A stretch of DNA of 64,000 nt from contig JADJQY010000008.1 in assembly GCA_016712505.1 (NCBI GenBank), positions 248,001 through 312,000 of the forward strand, given 5' to 3'. This stretch comes from Candidatus Eiseniibacteriota bacterium (GTDB lineage: Bacteria; Eisenbacteria; RBG-16-71-46; CAIMUX01). A program made the position numbers and the translations under genes. The notes beneath the pieces were generated by a model. The model did no database searches, had not been told where the DNA came from, and saw only the letters and a list, made by a program, of their open reading frames with translations. Position 1 is the first letter of the stretch; the number at the start of each line of letters is the position of its first letter. Positions 17,641 to 26,921 of this stretch are shown piece by piece.

Positions 17641-17678
17641 GGTCATGGGACATTCCAACGACGCACCGACGCGGGTCG
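17641..17678 (+). repeat. Duplicated yraN 5' end, copy 2
   Basis: The second copy of the 38-bp repeat (see 17040-17077), containing the functional yraN start at 17645. The two copies are 601 bp apart and bracket the antitoxin and toxin stub, as expected for an insertion that carried or duplicated its target. Confidence 0.9.
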
Positions 17679-18031
17679 AGATCGGGAGGCGGGCAGAGCG
17701 GCTGGCGGCGCTCTACCTCGAGTTGCGCGGTTACCGACTGGTGGAGCAGAACCTCCGCCACGGCCCGCGGGAGATCGACTTGATCGTCCACCGGGCGGGA
17801 GTGTGCGCGATCGTCGAGGTCCGCTTTCGCTCGCGCAGCGACTTCGGCTCACCGGAGGAGACGGTTCGCTTCCGCAAGCGGCGCGATCTCCTGCGCGCGG
17901 GGCGAGCCTACTGGCTGTCGCACGGGCGCGCACTCGGCCGCCTGCGCTTCGACCTGATCACCGTCCGCTTCGGGGCGCGGGGGCTCCGGTTGCGGCACTG
18001 GAAGGCGTTTCTTTCCGCCGGAGCGCTCTGA
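17645..18031 (+). CDS. YraN/UPF0102 family nuclease-like protein
   Basis: A 128-residue protein of the UPF0102 (YraN) family with the Holliday-junction-resolvase-like fold: RRAERLAALYLELRGYRLVEQNLR, then the core REIDLIVHRAGVCAIVEVRFR (E..D...EVxxR replacing the usual GE(I)D...EVK). Its cellular role is not established. It normally follows rplS (with or without rnhB), and here is separated from it by the antitoxin insertion. No clear ribosome-binding site precedes the ATG. The gene is convergent with the SBBP gene, 15 bp away. Confidence 0.85.
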   Translation: MGHSNDAPTRVEIGRRAERLAALYLELRGYRLVEQNLRHGPREIDLIVHRAGVCAIVEVRFRSRSDFGSPEETVRFRKRRDLLRAGRAYWLSHGRALGRLRFDLITVRFGARGLRLRHWKAFLSAGAL

Positions 18032-18046
18032 GCCGCCCTCCGCGCT

Positions 18047-20395
18047 TCAGCGAACGATCTGTAGCGCGCGGACCGAGACCGCGTCCCCGGCGCGGATCCG
18101 GAGGTAGTAGGTTCCCGAGGTCAGTCGTTTGAAGGGAAGCAAACCCTCCAGCGACTCGACATGACTCCCGGCCGACGTCCCGGACCAGATCCGGGACGCG
18201 ATTCGCCGGCCGGAGGGGGCATAGAGTTCGGCCACCACCTCGCCCCCGCGCGGAATCCGGAAGCGCATCTGCCCCAGGCCGTCGCGCATCGGGTTGGGTT
18301 CGATCGCCAGTTGCAGCTCGCCGCCGCGACCCGCCTCGGGCGCGAAGGCCGGTGTGAGGTCGGCACGAAGGCGCGAGAGAAAGAGATCGGAGTCGCCGCC
18401 GTTGTAGGTCCGGTCGTAGGCGGCGAAGCTGGTCGGGAAGTTGCTCGACGCAGTGCTCCCGGTGACGATCGCATCCTGTCCCGCGGCGAGCGCGAGGTCG
18501 TACCCGTAGTCGTCGGAGGTCCCGCCGAGGACGCTGCTCCAGAGTAGGGCGTCGCCGCCCGCGCTCAGCCGCGAGAGGAAGACGTCGCTCGCCCCGTTGT
18601 GCGTGGTGTCGAAGGCATCGGCGGTCGTCGGGAAATCGAACGACGGGGTCGAGCCGGCCACGACCACGCTGCCGTCGGCGAGCAGCTCCAGCCCGAAGGC
18701 GATCTCGTAGTATCCGTCGCTTCCGCCCAGGAACGTGCCCCACTCGAGATCTCCGTTCGCGCCCGCGAGTTTCACCACGAACGCGTCGGCACCTCCGCCG
18801 TTCAAAGTCTCATCGTAGGCTCCGCCGCTGGTCGGGAAGTCGGCCGACTCGGTCAATCCCGCAACGTAGACGTTGCCGCTCGCGTCGAGCGTGAGCGCGG
18901 TGCCGAACTCCGTTTCGCTCGCCCCCAGGTAGCGGCTCCAGGCCAGGGCCTGGCCGTCGGCGGTGAACTGCGCCGCGAAGGCGTCGTAGAGCCCGCCGTT
19001 CCAGGACTCGTCTTCCACGCCGAAGGTGGTGGGAAAGAAGTTCGACGCGGTGAATCCCACCACCGCGACCCGATCCTCGGGATCGAGCGCCACCTCCTCG
19101 ATCCCGTCGTAGAGCTCGCCGCCGAAGTAGGTCGACCAGACGAGCCCCGATCCATCCGACTCGAGCTTGGTCACGAACCCGTCCTCTTCACCCGCGGAGA
19201 ACGGTTGGGCCACGCCGGCCGTCACCGGGAAGTCGGCCGACAAGGTGCGCCCCGCCACCACCGGCCGTCCTGCGGAGTCCAAGGCGACGGAGTAGCCGAT
19301 GTCGTGCGCGTTCCCGCCGAGGAAGGTGCTCCAGAGGAGCTGGTGTCCGCCGCTGCTCAGCTTGGCCACGAAGACATCGCTCGCCTCGTGGTGCGTGCGG
19401 TCGTACGCCCCCGGGGTGGTCGGAAAGTCGGACGAGAAGGTGTACCCGGTGACGATCGGCTGATCCGCCTCGTCGATCGTCACCGCGTAGCCGTAGTCGA
19501 ATTGAGCCGAGCTGCCCCCGAGCAAGGTGCTCCAGACGAGGTTGCCTGCGGGCGAGAACTTCGAGACGAACACATCCCCGAATCCGTTGTAGCTCTCGTC
19601 GTACGCGCCGATCGTCGTCGGGAACCGCGAGGAGATCGTGAGCCCGACCACGATCGTATTCCCCTGCGAGTCGACCGCCGTTCCCCACCCGATCTCGTCG
19701 CTCGAGCCCCCGATGAAGGTGCTCCAGACCAGGCGAGCCGGATCGTTCAGGGTCGGCGAACCGTCCTGCACGTTCTCCCTGGTCGCTGGAGACCCGATCG
19801 GTGACGGGGCGAAACCTGGGTGCTCCGTGTCCGCCCCACGGTGCGAGAGACGCACCACTCCCGGATCCACCCCCGGGCAGAGGAGCAGCTCTACCTCGAC
19901 CCTTCCGTCGACCACGCGGTAAACCAGGTCCACCCCCGGCCAGACCTCATGTTGCACCAGCTCGGCAAGAGCTCGGTCGTTCGCGCGCCATCCGCCCGGA
20001 TCCGTCCCGAGGAAGGAATGATGCATCTCCGTCCCCGGCTTCCTCGCCTCGAACCAACTCCCCGGGTTCATCGCCACGAACTCCGACCGCACCACATGGC
20101 CCGATCGCGCGACCCCCGCGTCGCGTGGCGGCACTCCGGGGATCGAGGGCGCGCCCCCGATCGCCTGGGTGTCGACGCCGCGCGTCCCCGTGATCGTCTC
20201 GATCACCACCCCGTCGCCCGTCAGGTAGAAGGCCCCCGCCGACCCCACCAGCGAATAGCGCAGCGCAGGATCCAACCTCCCCGTGTTCTCGAGGAAGCCG
20301 GTCCCGGCCTCCGCCCGGACCGGCACCATGAAGCCCAGGCCGAACCAGACCGCGGCCCACCCAGCCGCAGCGCGAGGGAACTGAGGAGCGTGCAT
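18047..20395 (-). CDS. Secreted SBBP-repeat beta-propeller protein with FlgD-like tail
   Basis: A 782-residue exported protein. The signal peptide is residues 1-26 and GGGAGG precedes the ATG. An N-terminal domain (ENTGRLDPALRYSLVG, LVYRVVDGRVEVELLLCPG) of the kind that precedes SBBP repeats is followed by about eight SBBP repeats of 55-60 residues, each reading LxWSTFLGGSSxDxGYxxAVDxxGxxxVxGxTxSSDFPTT with small changes. The last 85 residues (LAIEPNPMRDG to ALQIVR) form a C-terminal sorting or FlgD-like module. It is probably a surface-exposed adhesive or binding protein. The start at 20395 is set by signal peptide and ribosome-binding site. Confidence 0.88.
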   Translation of the reverse strand: MHAPQFPRAAAGWAAVWFGLGFMVPVRAEAGTGFLENTGRLDPALRYSLVGSAGAFYLTGDGVVIETITGTRGVDTQAIGGAPSIPGVPPRDAGVARSGHVVRSEFVAMNPGSWFEARKPGTEMHHSFLGTDPGGWRANDRALAELVQHEVWPGVDLVYRVVDGRVEVELLLCPGVDPGVVRLSHRGADTEHPGFAPSPIGSPATRENVQDGSPTLNDPARLVWSTFIGGSSDEIGWGTAVDSQGNTIVVGLTISSRFPTTIGAYDESYNGFGDVFVSKFSPAGNLVWSTLLGGSSAQFDYGYAVTIDEADQPIVTGYTFSSDFPTTPGAYDRTHHEASDVFVAKLSSGGHQLLWSTFLGGNAHDIGYSVALDSAGRPVVAGRTLSADFPVTAGVAQPFSAGEEDGFVTKLESDGSGLVWSTYFGGELYDGIEEVALDPEDRVAVVGFTASNFFPTTFGVEDESWNGGLYDAFAAQFTADGQALAWSRYLGASETEFGTALTLDASGNVYVAGLTESADFPTSGGAYDETLNGGGADAFVVKLAGANGDLEWGTFLGGSDGYYEIAFGLELLADGSVVVAGSTPSFDFPTTADAFDTTHNGASDVFLSRLSAGGDALLWSSVLGGTSDDYGYDLALAAGQDAIVTGSTASSNFPTSFAAYDRTYNGGDSDLFLSRLRADLTPAFAPEAGRGGELQLAIEPNPMRDGLGQMRFRIPRGGEVVAELYAPSGRRIASRIWSGTSAGSHVESLEGLLPFKRLTSGTYYLRIRAGDAVSVRALQIVR

Positions 20396-20958
20396 GCGAA
20401 CCTCCCTGCAGAAAGCTGCACTCGATCGCGCGGTCCAACTCGGGGCGCGAAGAGGATACCACGGCAGGTGTCTGCGATCCGCCGGGCTACGCGCCCGCCG
20501 ACATCGATCAGGCGACCATCGTCGCCCCTGACTCTGGCGCACTGAGATCACCACCTCGATCTTGGTTCGCGAACGCCGCGGATACCTGGCACTCCCCGAC
20601 AGAACCCGTCTCCTGCAAATCCTCAACGCGCTCGAAGCGGAGGTGGCCGGGGAGCCGTTGTACCGCAGCCTGGAATCGCTCGCACAGCTTGCCCGGCGGC
20701 ACAAGCCGACCGCAGCGATTCCAGCTGCCCGAAACTCACGATCTGCCGCTCACTTCCACGCTGCACCCTCGGTCTCGAACTGCAATCCGCCGCCGCGGAG
20801 GGACGGCGGTCTCTGCGTGAACGCACATTCGTGTTGACCGCGGCCCCCGCCAGGAGCAGCCTATACCGGAAGAGCGGTGGTGCTTGGCGTTGAGTCACTG
20901 CCTTCAACTGGGGTAAGCCGTGCCCCCGGCCGCGCTCATCCCGAGAAGGGATTTACCG
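20396..20958. other. Divergent intergenic region
   Basis: About 560 bp between the divergent SBBP gene and the broken subtilase. A short plus-strand frame (20562-20837) has protein-like sequence at its start (RTRLLQILNALEAEVAGEPL) but lacks a ribosome-binding site and degenerates, so it may be a gene remnant. No clear terminator, operator or RNA was recognised. Confidence 0.35.
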
Positions 20959-21675
20959 ATGAGGCTCATTGCGCCCCTTGTGCTCGCCGGCATCTCGTGT
21001 GCGGCACCCGTCCTCGCAGGCCCCCACGCAGGCGGCTCGCTCATCCTCCACGTCAATTCAGATGTAGTGTACACCACCGATGCCGAATCCTGGTGTGGGA
21101 GCTCTGGCATCACGTCTTGCGAGGATGCGGTCACGCAGGCGACCGCGAGCCCGGACAGCATCCGGGTGTTTTTCGCCTTGGCTGCGTTCTCCGAGTGGAG
21201 CACCCCGCGTCTTCGGGGAATCACCTTCGGCATCAACTATGACTCCACGGCCGTCGCGATCCTTGCGACCGGGACATGCGCGGATTTCGAAATCTCGACT
21301 CCGACCTGGCCTTCGCCGAACAGTGGCACCGCGTTGACCTGGTACCAACCGCAGACGACTCACTTGACCGAGGTCTGCTGGTTTGCCGGCTACGCCTACG
21401 ATGAATCGACGCCGAGCAGCGTCGCCCTTCAGGCTCACCCGGTACAAGGGGGACAGTTCGCCGACGACTCCGTCCCTGCGGCGCTCGACGATATCAGTGG
21501 GTACGGAGTACTTGGCTTCGGCATGCCGGGAATGATCCCCGGCTGCGGTGCTGGCGAGTGGGGAGGCGGCGGAACCGGAAACGCACCTGACGGCGGGGGG
21601 GGGCGAAGACGGTGGTGGACAATACGACCTTCCGGACCCGAAGACTCTGGCGGCCCTCAAGGCCATCAAGCGTGA
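20959..21675 (+). pseudogene. Secreted subtilase, N-terminal part (ends by frameshift at a G9 tract)
   Basis: A signal peptide (RLIAPLVLAGISCAAPVLAG) followed by a roughly 190-residue domain of unknown function with paired Cys (WCGSSGITSC, TGTCADFE, VCWFAGYAY) and the motifs RLRGITFGINY, QGGQFADDSVPA and GYGVLGFG. The same domain heads the gene at 57416-58713. After 21594 the frame enters nine Gs (21595-21603) and then degenerates to Arg/Trp-rich sequence. With eight Gs the frame would continue as GGGGEDGGGQYDLPDPKT into the protease domain. GAAGGG precedes the ATG at 20959. It is part of one ~930-codon gene ending at 23755. Confidence 0.75.
21595..21603 (+). repeat. G9 homopolymer at the frame break of the subtilase
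   Basis: Nine consecutive Gs within a Gly-rich linker codon run. Loss of one G (or gain of two) restores one continuous frame from the signal peptide to the protease domain. Together with the 9-nt tract in the paralogue at 58652-58660 it is a candidate slipped-strand switch. Confidence 0.85.
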
Positions 21676-23002
21676 CGGATCCGGCGTCATCGTTGAGCGC
21701 ACGGAGCTAGTCCCCCCATCACCAGGACTGGTCTCGTTCGGTGTGGCGCGAGGCGCGATCGAGACGGTGTTGCCCGGACACCGGGAGGTCGAGACTCTCG
21801 AGTTCACCGGAGCCGATGTCCAGGCGGTGCTGGCGGCAACGCCATCGATCGAAGTTCACCGGACCTTCCCGACCTTTTCTCTTTCGGACACGACCTGCGT
21901 ACGACCTGACGGTGAGCGCGCACGTGTTCCCGATCTCACCCGCGTCTTCACTGCCTCCTTCGACGTATCGATACCGCCGGACACGGTGGCGCAGCGCCTC
22001 CGTGAATGCGAGTCGGTGCTATGGGCCGATCTTCACTGGCCCCCAATCCCAAGCTCCACCCCCGACGACCCAAAGTTCACTTCAGGACTACAGTGGTCCC
22101 TTCCCCGAGTGGGCCTCGGTCCAACGGCCGACGCCGTGTGGGAGAAGTCAATGCGCCCGACGCCCTCTTGGAGGATCGGAGTGCTGGACGGTGGTTTCGA
22201 CCCGTCGCATGTTGATCTTGGCGGCGGATTCGGTCCGGGGAAGAAAATCAGATCTGCATACAGCTACCACCCGTCGCTTCCCGTGGATGGCTGTTTGCCG
22301 GTGTACGTTCAACACGGGAACAACTCGACCGGTGTCCTCGGAGCATTGACGGACAACAACCAAGTTGGGGTGGCTTCCATCGGAGGGGGGTTCGATCCGG
22401 CTTACCTCGGACCGGAACTCGCGCTGCTCGCCACCTGGTGCAACGGTCGCGACGACTTTCCGGCCGCCATCGTCGATGCGACCGCGGCCGCGCTGCCCGA
22501 TGGTCAGCCCGCGAACTGCCGGATCATCTCCTACAGCGCCGGAAACTATGTGTGGCATGAGTCTGAGCGGCTTGCGTGCTTCACGGCATACCAGCGCGGG
22601 AGCTTGCTCTGCGCCGCCAAGGGGAACCACGGAGATGAGCTTCATCACTACCCGGCGGACTACGATCAGCACTGGACGCTGTCAGTGGGAGCAAGTGCGA
22701 GACTTCCGGATTGGCGTATCTCGAAGGAAGTGTTCGGTTGGGGATCCAACTACGGTTACAGCATCGACCTCGTCGCGCCCGGAATCGACATCCCCACGAC
22801 CGATCTGAATCACGGGTATAGGGACAACTACTCCGCCACTTCCGCCGCCACTCCGCTCGCCGCGAGTGCCGCGGCGGCGCTTCAGCTCAACGCGGACTTT
22901 ACACTTACTCCGGAGGACATTCAGGGACTGCTAAAGGCTGGGTGCTCCGACGTTCTGGATGACCTACGACACCCAGAGCCTACTCTCCACGGTCCGGATT
23001 AG
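21604..23002 (+). pseudogene. Secreted subtilase, S8 protease domain
   Basis: The frame downstream of the G9 tract encodes a Pro-rich linker, an inhibitor-like region and a subtilisin-family domain. The Asp motif is RIGVLDGGFDPSH; the His motif is QHGNNSTGVLGA (HGN replacing the usual HGT); the oxyanion Asn is in YSAGNY; the Ser motif is SATSAATPLAAS. All three catalytic residues appear present. The frame ends at TAG 23000-23002, but the sequence after it (YTGAGRLDVAASLALL) is the normal end of a subtilase domain, so the stop is internal. No separate start signal was seen; translation depends on the upstream fragment. Confidence 0.72.
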
Positions 23003-23755
23003 TATACCGGCGCCGGTCGCCTCGATGTAGCCGCGTCCCTGGCATTGTTATCCCCTCCCAACGTGTTCATGCAGCTCGAGTCCGATCCCTCCCAGAACAC
23101 CTGGGAAACATGGGGCTGGCGCTACGTGACCTTCATAGAGGGGGCGCGACCGCTGCCGTTTCCAGAGGGTGTGTGGATGGCTTTCCCGGTGGAGGTTACG
23201 GCTCATGTTCAGTACCCAGCACCGTTCATCCAGCCACCTCACGCTTGGGTCGTGGGATCTCGAAGTTCCGGAGTCTCGTTGAACTCACCCAACTATGGGG
23301 AGGGCAGCGGGTACTTGGGATCGACAACCCAGACGGGCTGCACCGCCTATGGCATCACGTACCTCGTCTTGGCTCCGGGGTTCATTGGGTACTGGCCCGA
23401 TGTACCCGAACTGGTGAAGGTCGGTGTCTCAGTGGTGGGACAGCTTTCGGTGTCCGACGCTCCAGAGAGTGCTCAGCTCGATCGTGAGGTCTCGTGGCAC
23501 GTTCAGCGCTCTGTGGGCACCTCCGCGAGATTCGCGTTTCCGAGTGGCGTGCCGGTCGGAATGCGAATGGAGCTGTACTCCGTCGCCGGCCGCCGTGTCC
23601 GGGAGATCACCCCACCGGTGGTGCGTGGGGCTCACTTTCTCGATTGGGATGGGCGAGATGACGCCGGCCGCGCATGCCCGGCTGGTATCTACTGGGCACG
23701 TTCCACCGGGGTGCACACAGGTCGCCACACCGCGAGAGTGATCCTTGTGCGCTAA
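23003..23755 (+). pseudogene. Secreted subtilase, C-terminal part with FlgD-like tail
   Basis: Same frame as the protease domain, beyond the TAG. It opens with the subtilase end GAGRLDVAASLALL, continues with a beta-rich Trp/Tyr/Gly/Pro domain and ends with a FlgD-like Ig module (ELYSVAGRRVREI, FLDWDGRDDAGRACPAGIYW, ARVILVR) like that of the intact subtilase at 45140-48034. The largest start-to-stop frame begins at 23045. Without read-through this tail would not be attached to the protease. Confidence 0.72.
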
Positions 23756-24770
23756 GCGACTACGATCGATCGCGCTAGCCGCGATGGCGACCCTCGCCGT
23801 TGGCTGCGTGAACGACGACGGGGGCAGTGAGCCGCCGCCCCCAACGCCGGCTTCGTGTTCTCTCCGGGGCCACGTGGAGGGGTCGATCGTCGTGGACGAG
23901 GAACCAGACTGGTGCCCCAGCGACGCGAGTCTGTTGGTCTTCAAGCACCACGCGCAGTCCCTCGACGAGGCGCGCGTTCGCGGGTGGTCGCAGGTGTGGC
24001 TTCTTCAGATTTCAACTCGGACGCGGACGTATCTGACCGAAGGGGCGATGCCGTCGTGGGCTCCCGACGGATCGGAGATCGCCTTCATGCGCAACTCAGA
24101 CGACGGCGCGGGCCAAATCTGGGCACGTGTCCTCGCTACGGGCGAGGAACGGCAACTCACGAATGGCAGGACGACGCGTGCCTCACCCGACTGGTCGCCG
24201 GAGGGTACCCGAATTCTCTACCAATCATCGGGCGGGGAGGGAGAGGCAGCAGGACTATGGATTCTCAACCTCGATGACGGAGGGAGGCGTCCGATCCGCG
24301 CCTGGGGACACGCGCCGACGTGGTCTCCGACCGGGGCAAGGGTCGCGACATTCGGGCCGGGCATGTACATCCTGGGGACAGATCCTTCAGATTCGATTAC
24401 GACGCTGATCGATGCCCCTCCGTACATAGTCGGAGACGGGAAGTGGTCGCCCCTGGGCAACGAGATTGCTTTCCACCATCTGCCGGTCGATGAGCCCCGC
24501 TACCTCAGTGTCATCGACATCGAAACGCGGGAGATTACGCGGCTTCTGCGCTGGGGGCGGCAGCCGACCTGGTCACCGGACGGGAAACAGCTCGCCTTCG
24601 CCGCGCTGGACTCGGTGTCGAACACTGAGTCGCTCTACCGCTTGGACCGCAACACGCGGGAGTGCGAGCGCCTGACGTTCGTGTGCGACTACTATCCCCC
24701 GGACTCGTGCTACAAGTTCTGCGAGGCGGTGCCGGAACGATGCGAGTGGGCGTATGACCGGGAGCGGTGA
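23745..24770 (+). CDS. TolB-like WD40 propeller lipoprotein
   Basis: A 341-residue lipoprotein starting at TTG 23745, overlapping the stop of the preceding frame; this start gives a proper signal (SIALAAMATLAVGC, lipobox LAVGC), which the next ATG does not. The mature protein has at least five PD40/TolB-like blades (MPSWAPDGSEIAFMRN, SPDWSPEGTRILYQSS, APTWSPTGARVATF, GKWSPLGNEIAFHH, QPTWSPDGKQLAFAA) and a Cys-rich C terminus. No Tol-Pal genes are nearby, so it is a stand-alone member. A role with the subtilase is suggested only by translational overlap. Confidence 0.8.
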   Translation: MCAKRLRSIALAAMATLAVGCVNDDGGSEPPPPTPASCSLRGHVEGSIVVDEEPDWCPSDASLLVFKHHAQSLDEARVRGWSQVWLLQISTRTRTYLTEGAMPSWAPDGSEIAFMRNSDDGAGQIWARVLATGEERQLTNGRTTRASPDWSPEGTRILYQSSGGEGEAAGLWILNLDDGGRRPIRAWGHAPTWSPTGARVATFGPGMYILGTDPSDSITTLIDAPPYIVGDGKWSPLGNEIAFHHLPVDEPRYLSVIDIETREITRLLRWGRQPTWSPDGKQLAFAALDSVSNTESLYRLDRNTRECERLTFVCDYYPPDSCYKFCEAVPERCEWAYDRER

Positions 24771-25058
24771 CGGGTGGAAATCCGTTCGCCCGGAAGCGAA
24801 ACGCGGTGCTGAACCCGGTCGAGGTCACCGCTCATCCCGGCCGACGCAGGAGTGAAGGGGGGCGCGGATGAGCTTCTCTTTGCCCTCGAGCTGCGCTCCA
24901 CGAGGAGTACCATGCGGGGGCGGGGGGCGAAGCACCGCGCTCTGGCGAGCCGGGCTGATTCGCGCTGGACGCCCCTCCGGGCCCAATCGGAACCTCAAGC
25001 GTGCGGGATGTCCAATCACGACCAGCGCCAGCTGCGGACGTTTTTGCGGAGGTCGGCG

Positions 25059-26804
25059 ATGCTCTCTCGTCCCATCGCTCGAAGAACTGGCACCTGGTCG
25101 GCTGTTCTGCTCGGCGCGTTGTTGGGCGGGCTGCTGCCGTTTGGGTATGCGAGATGCGCTGAATTCCCCGGAGGAGCGCGCGTGGAGATCGTGGTTTCGG
25201 AGCGGTATCCGTTCGTGGCGGCCGTCTCGGGGCGTCGCTATGACGGTTCCGCCAAGACGCTCTACGCGTACGTGCTCCTGTCGCCGGCGGGCGCAGGGCC
25301 GCTCGCGGTAAGCGAGGCGCGCGTGGCGTGCCGACTGCGAGGCGAGAGTGCGGGGACGGCCCTCTCGGAGTTCGTGCCCGACGTTGAATGGGTCGGCTCG
25401 TCCGGCGGCGTGGCCACGTCAAGCGATCGGCTGCTTTCGACCCCGACTGTGCTGGGACATGCGGTGGTCTCGTTCGGATCGGGGACTGGCGTTGCAGAGA
25501 TCGTGCTCTCTCCGGTCGCTTGCACTGCCGAGGACGGAGGGACGCGGCTCCTGAACGCCAGGGGAGAGTGGGTGCCGATCCTCGAGGCGCGGATGGCCTC
25601 GGTGCGGCGCCCGGATCTGCCTCCGGCGCTCTACCCGGTCTGGCTCGCTGACCCTCAGGCTTCACGCTACACCGGCGAGCGTTCTGTCGCGCAGGACTGG
25701 CTCATGGCCGAGTACTCCGGTACCTGGCCGTTCGCGACGGTCTGTGCGCCGACCGCGAACGGCCTGGTGCGGCTCGACCGGGGCGGCGCGCCGGATGGGA
25801 CGATTCCGATTCCCACCGCGGCGATCTTCATCGGATCGGACATCGAGGCAGGGCGGCCTCGCCTCCGGTACCTCGGGCTTCATTCCACTCGGGGCGACGC
25901 GACGCGGTTGATCGCCGTCGATACCAACGATGGAAGCGTCGACTCGGTCGGAGGGGCCTTCGCCTGGGCCCCCCATCCATTCCTGCCTCTGCTCGCGGTG
26001 TCGGGTTCCTTGCGTTTCCCGAGTCCCGTGGGCATCTGGGGAGCGGGGCAGCAACATCACTGGCTCCCTCTCAAGTCCACCACCGTTTGGTGGGCGGGCG
26101 ACACGCTCTGGTGTATCGGGCACGAAGCGGGTGCGTGCGCGTCTCGCGCCTCGCGCTGGGAAGGTGGTGAACTCCTGCTCGCGCGGTACACCGCACAGGG
26201 CACCGAGCTGGATCGTGAGTCACTCGGGTTCGATGGGGCCGCGATCTCCATGGCGCAAGGTGTGCGAGGCGACGTCGCCGTCCTCGTGGAGCTTTGCCCC
26301 GAAGGGCGAGAGCAGCGGATCATCCGCGTGTCGCCTTCGGGAAGGTGGTCGAGCATCCCCGTGCCGGCGGGCGTGATGCTGGAGAGGGTCGCGGACACCG
26401 GCGCGGATGGCACTCTGCTGATTGGATCGCCGTCGGATCAACTCCTTACGGCCAGTGGAGCGTGGCGACCAATCCCTTTCGTCGTGGATCCGGCCGAGGG
26501 ACGCGTGATCCGGGTCGAGACCGGCTGCCTCACCTCTCCGACCACCATGGTCCTCGGGTTGCGCATCCGCGAGACGGAGCGGGCGGAGGCTTCGTGGGAC
26601 AGATACCGCGTCCTGGCATGTGACCTCGACGGAACCATTCTCGCGGAGTACGACGAGTGGCCGATGTGTCGATCGAGCGCGGGAAGATCGCCCAGGGAGA
26701 TGGGCGGACCGCGGGTGAAGCGGATTAGCGCCGGCACGTTTGGGGTGGAAACGACCGAGTTCGGTGTCGCGATCTACCCGGCGGGGTCTCCGGTGCGGGA
26801 GTGA
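25059..26804 (+). CDS. Large secreted protein of unknown function
   Basis: A 581-residue protein with a signal peptide (residues 1-36; SAVLLGALLGGLLPFGYARC). The ATG at 25059 follows GCGGAGG by 6 nt; the frame is open to GTG 24852 but the added residues are Arg-rich and would bury the signal. The mature part is beta-strand-rich with scattered Trp and repeated GxWxxIP-type turns (GEWVPI, GRWSSIPVP, GAWRPIPF), suggesting a propeller. No family is recognised. It has no sorting tail. A roughly 290-bp gap without other features precedes it. Confidence 0.65.
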   Translation: MLSRPIARRTGTWSAVLLGALLGGLLPFGYARCAEFPGGARVEIVVSERYPFVAAVSGRRYDGSAKTLYAYVLLSPAGAGPLAVSEARVACRLRGESAGTALSEFVPDVEWVGSSGGVATSSDRLLSTPTVLGHAVVSFGSGTGVAEIVLSPVACTAEDGGTRLLNARGEWVPILEARMASVRRPDLPPALYPVWLADPQASRYTGERSVAQDWLMAEYSGTWPFATVCAPTANGLVRLDRGGAPDGTIPIPTAAIFIGSDIEAGRPRLRYLGLHSTRGDATRLIAVDTNDGSVDSVGGAFAWAPHPFLPLLAVSGSLRFPSPVGIWGAGQQHHWLPLKSTTVWWAGDTLWCIGHEAGACASRASRWEGGELLLARYTAQGTELDRESLGFDGAAISMAQGVRGDVAVLVELCPEGREQRIIRVSPSGRWSSIPVPAGVMLERVADTGADGTLLIGSPSDQLLTASGAWRPIPFVVDPAEGRVIRVETGCLTSPTTMVLGLRIRETERAEASWDRYRVLACDLDGTILAEYDEWPMCRSSAGRSPREMGGPRVKRISAGTFGVETTEFGVAIYPAGSPVRE

Positions 26805-26921
26805 GCGGATCGCGATGTGCTTGCTGGGTGGCCGCGCGACTCGATGGCGCGTTTGCCCGCACCTAGCGCCTGCTCGTGAGCCTCTGATAACTTCCGCTCC
26901 GGCAGATGCGGAGGAGCTGGT

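Noticed and set aside
20562..20837. Short plus-strand frame with a protein-like beginning
   Set aside because: No ribosome-binding site, no recognisable family, and the second half is low-complexity; mentioned as a possible remnant only.
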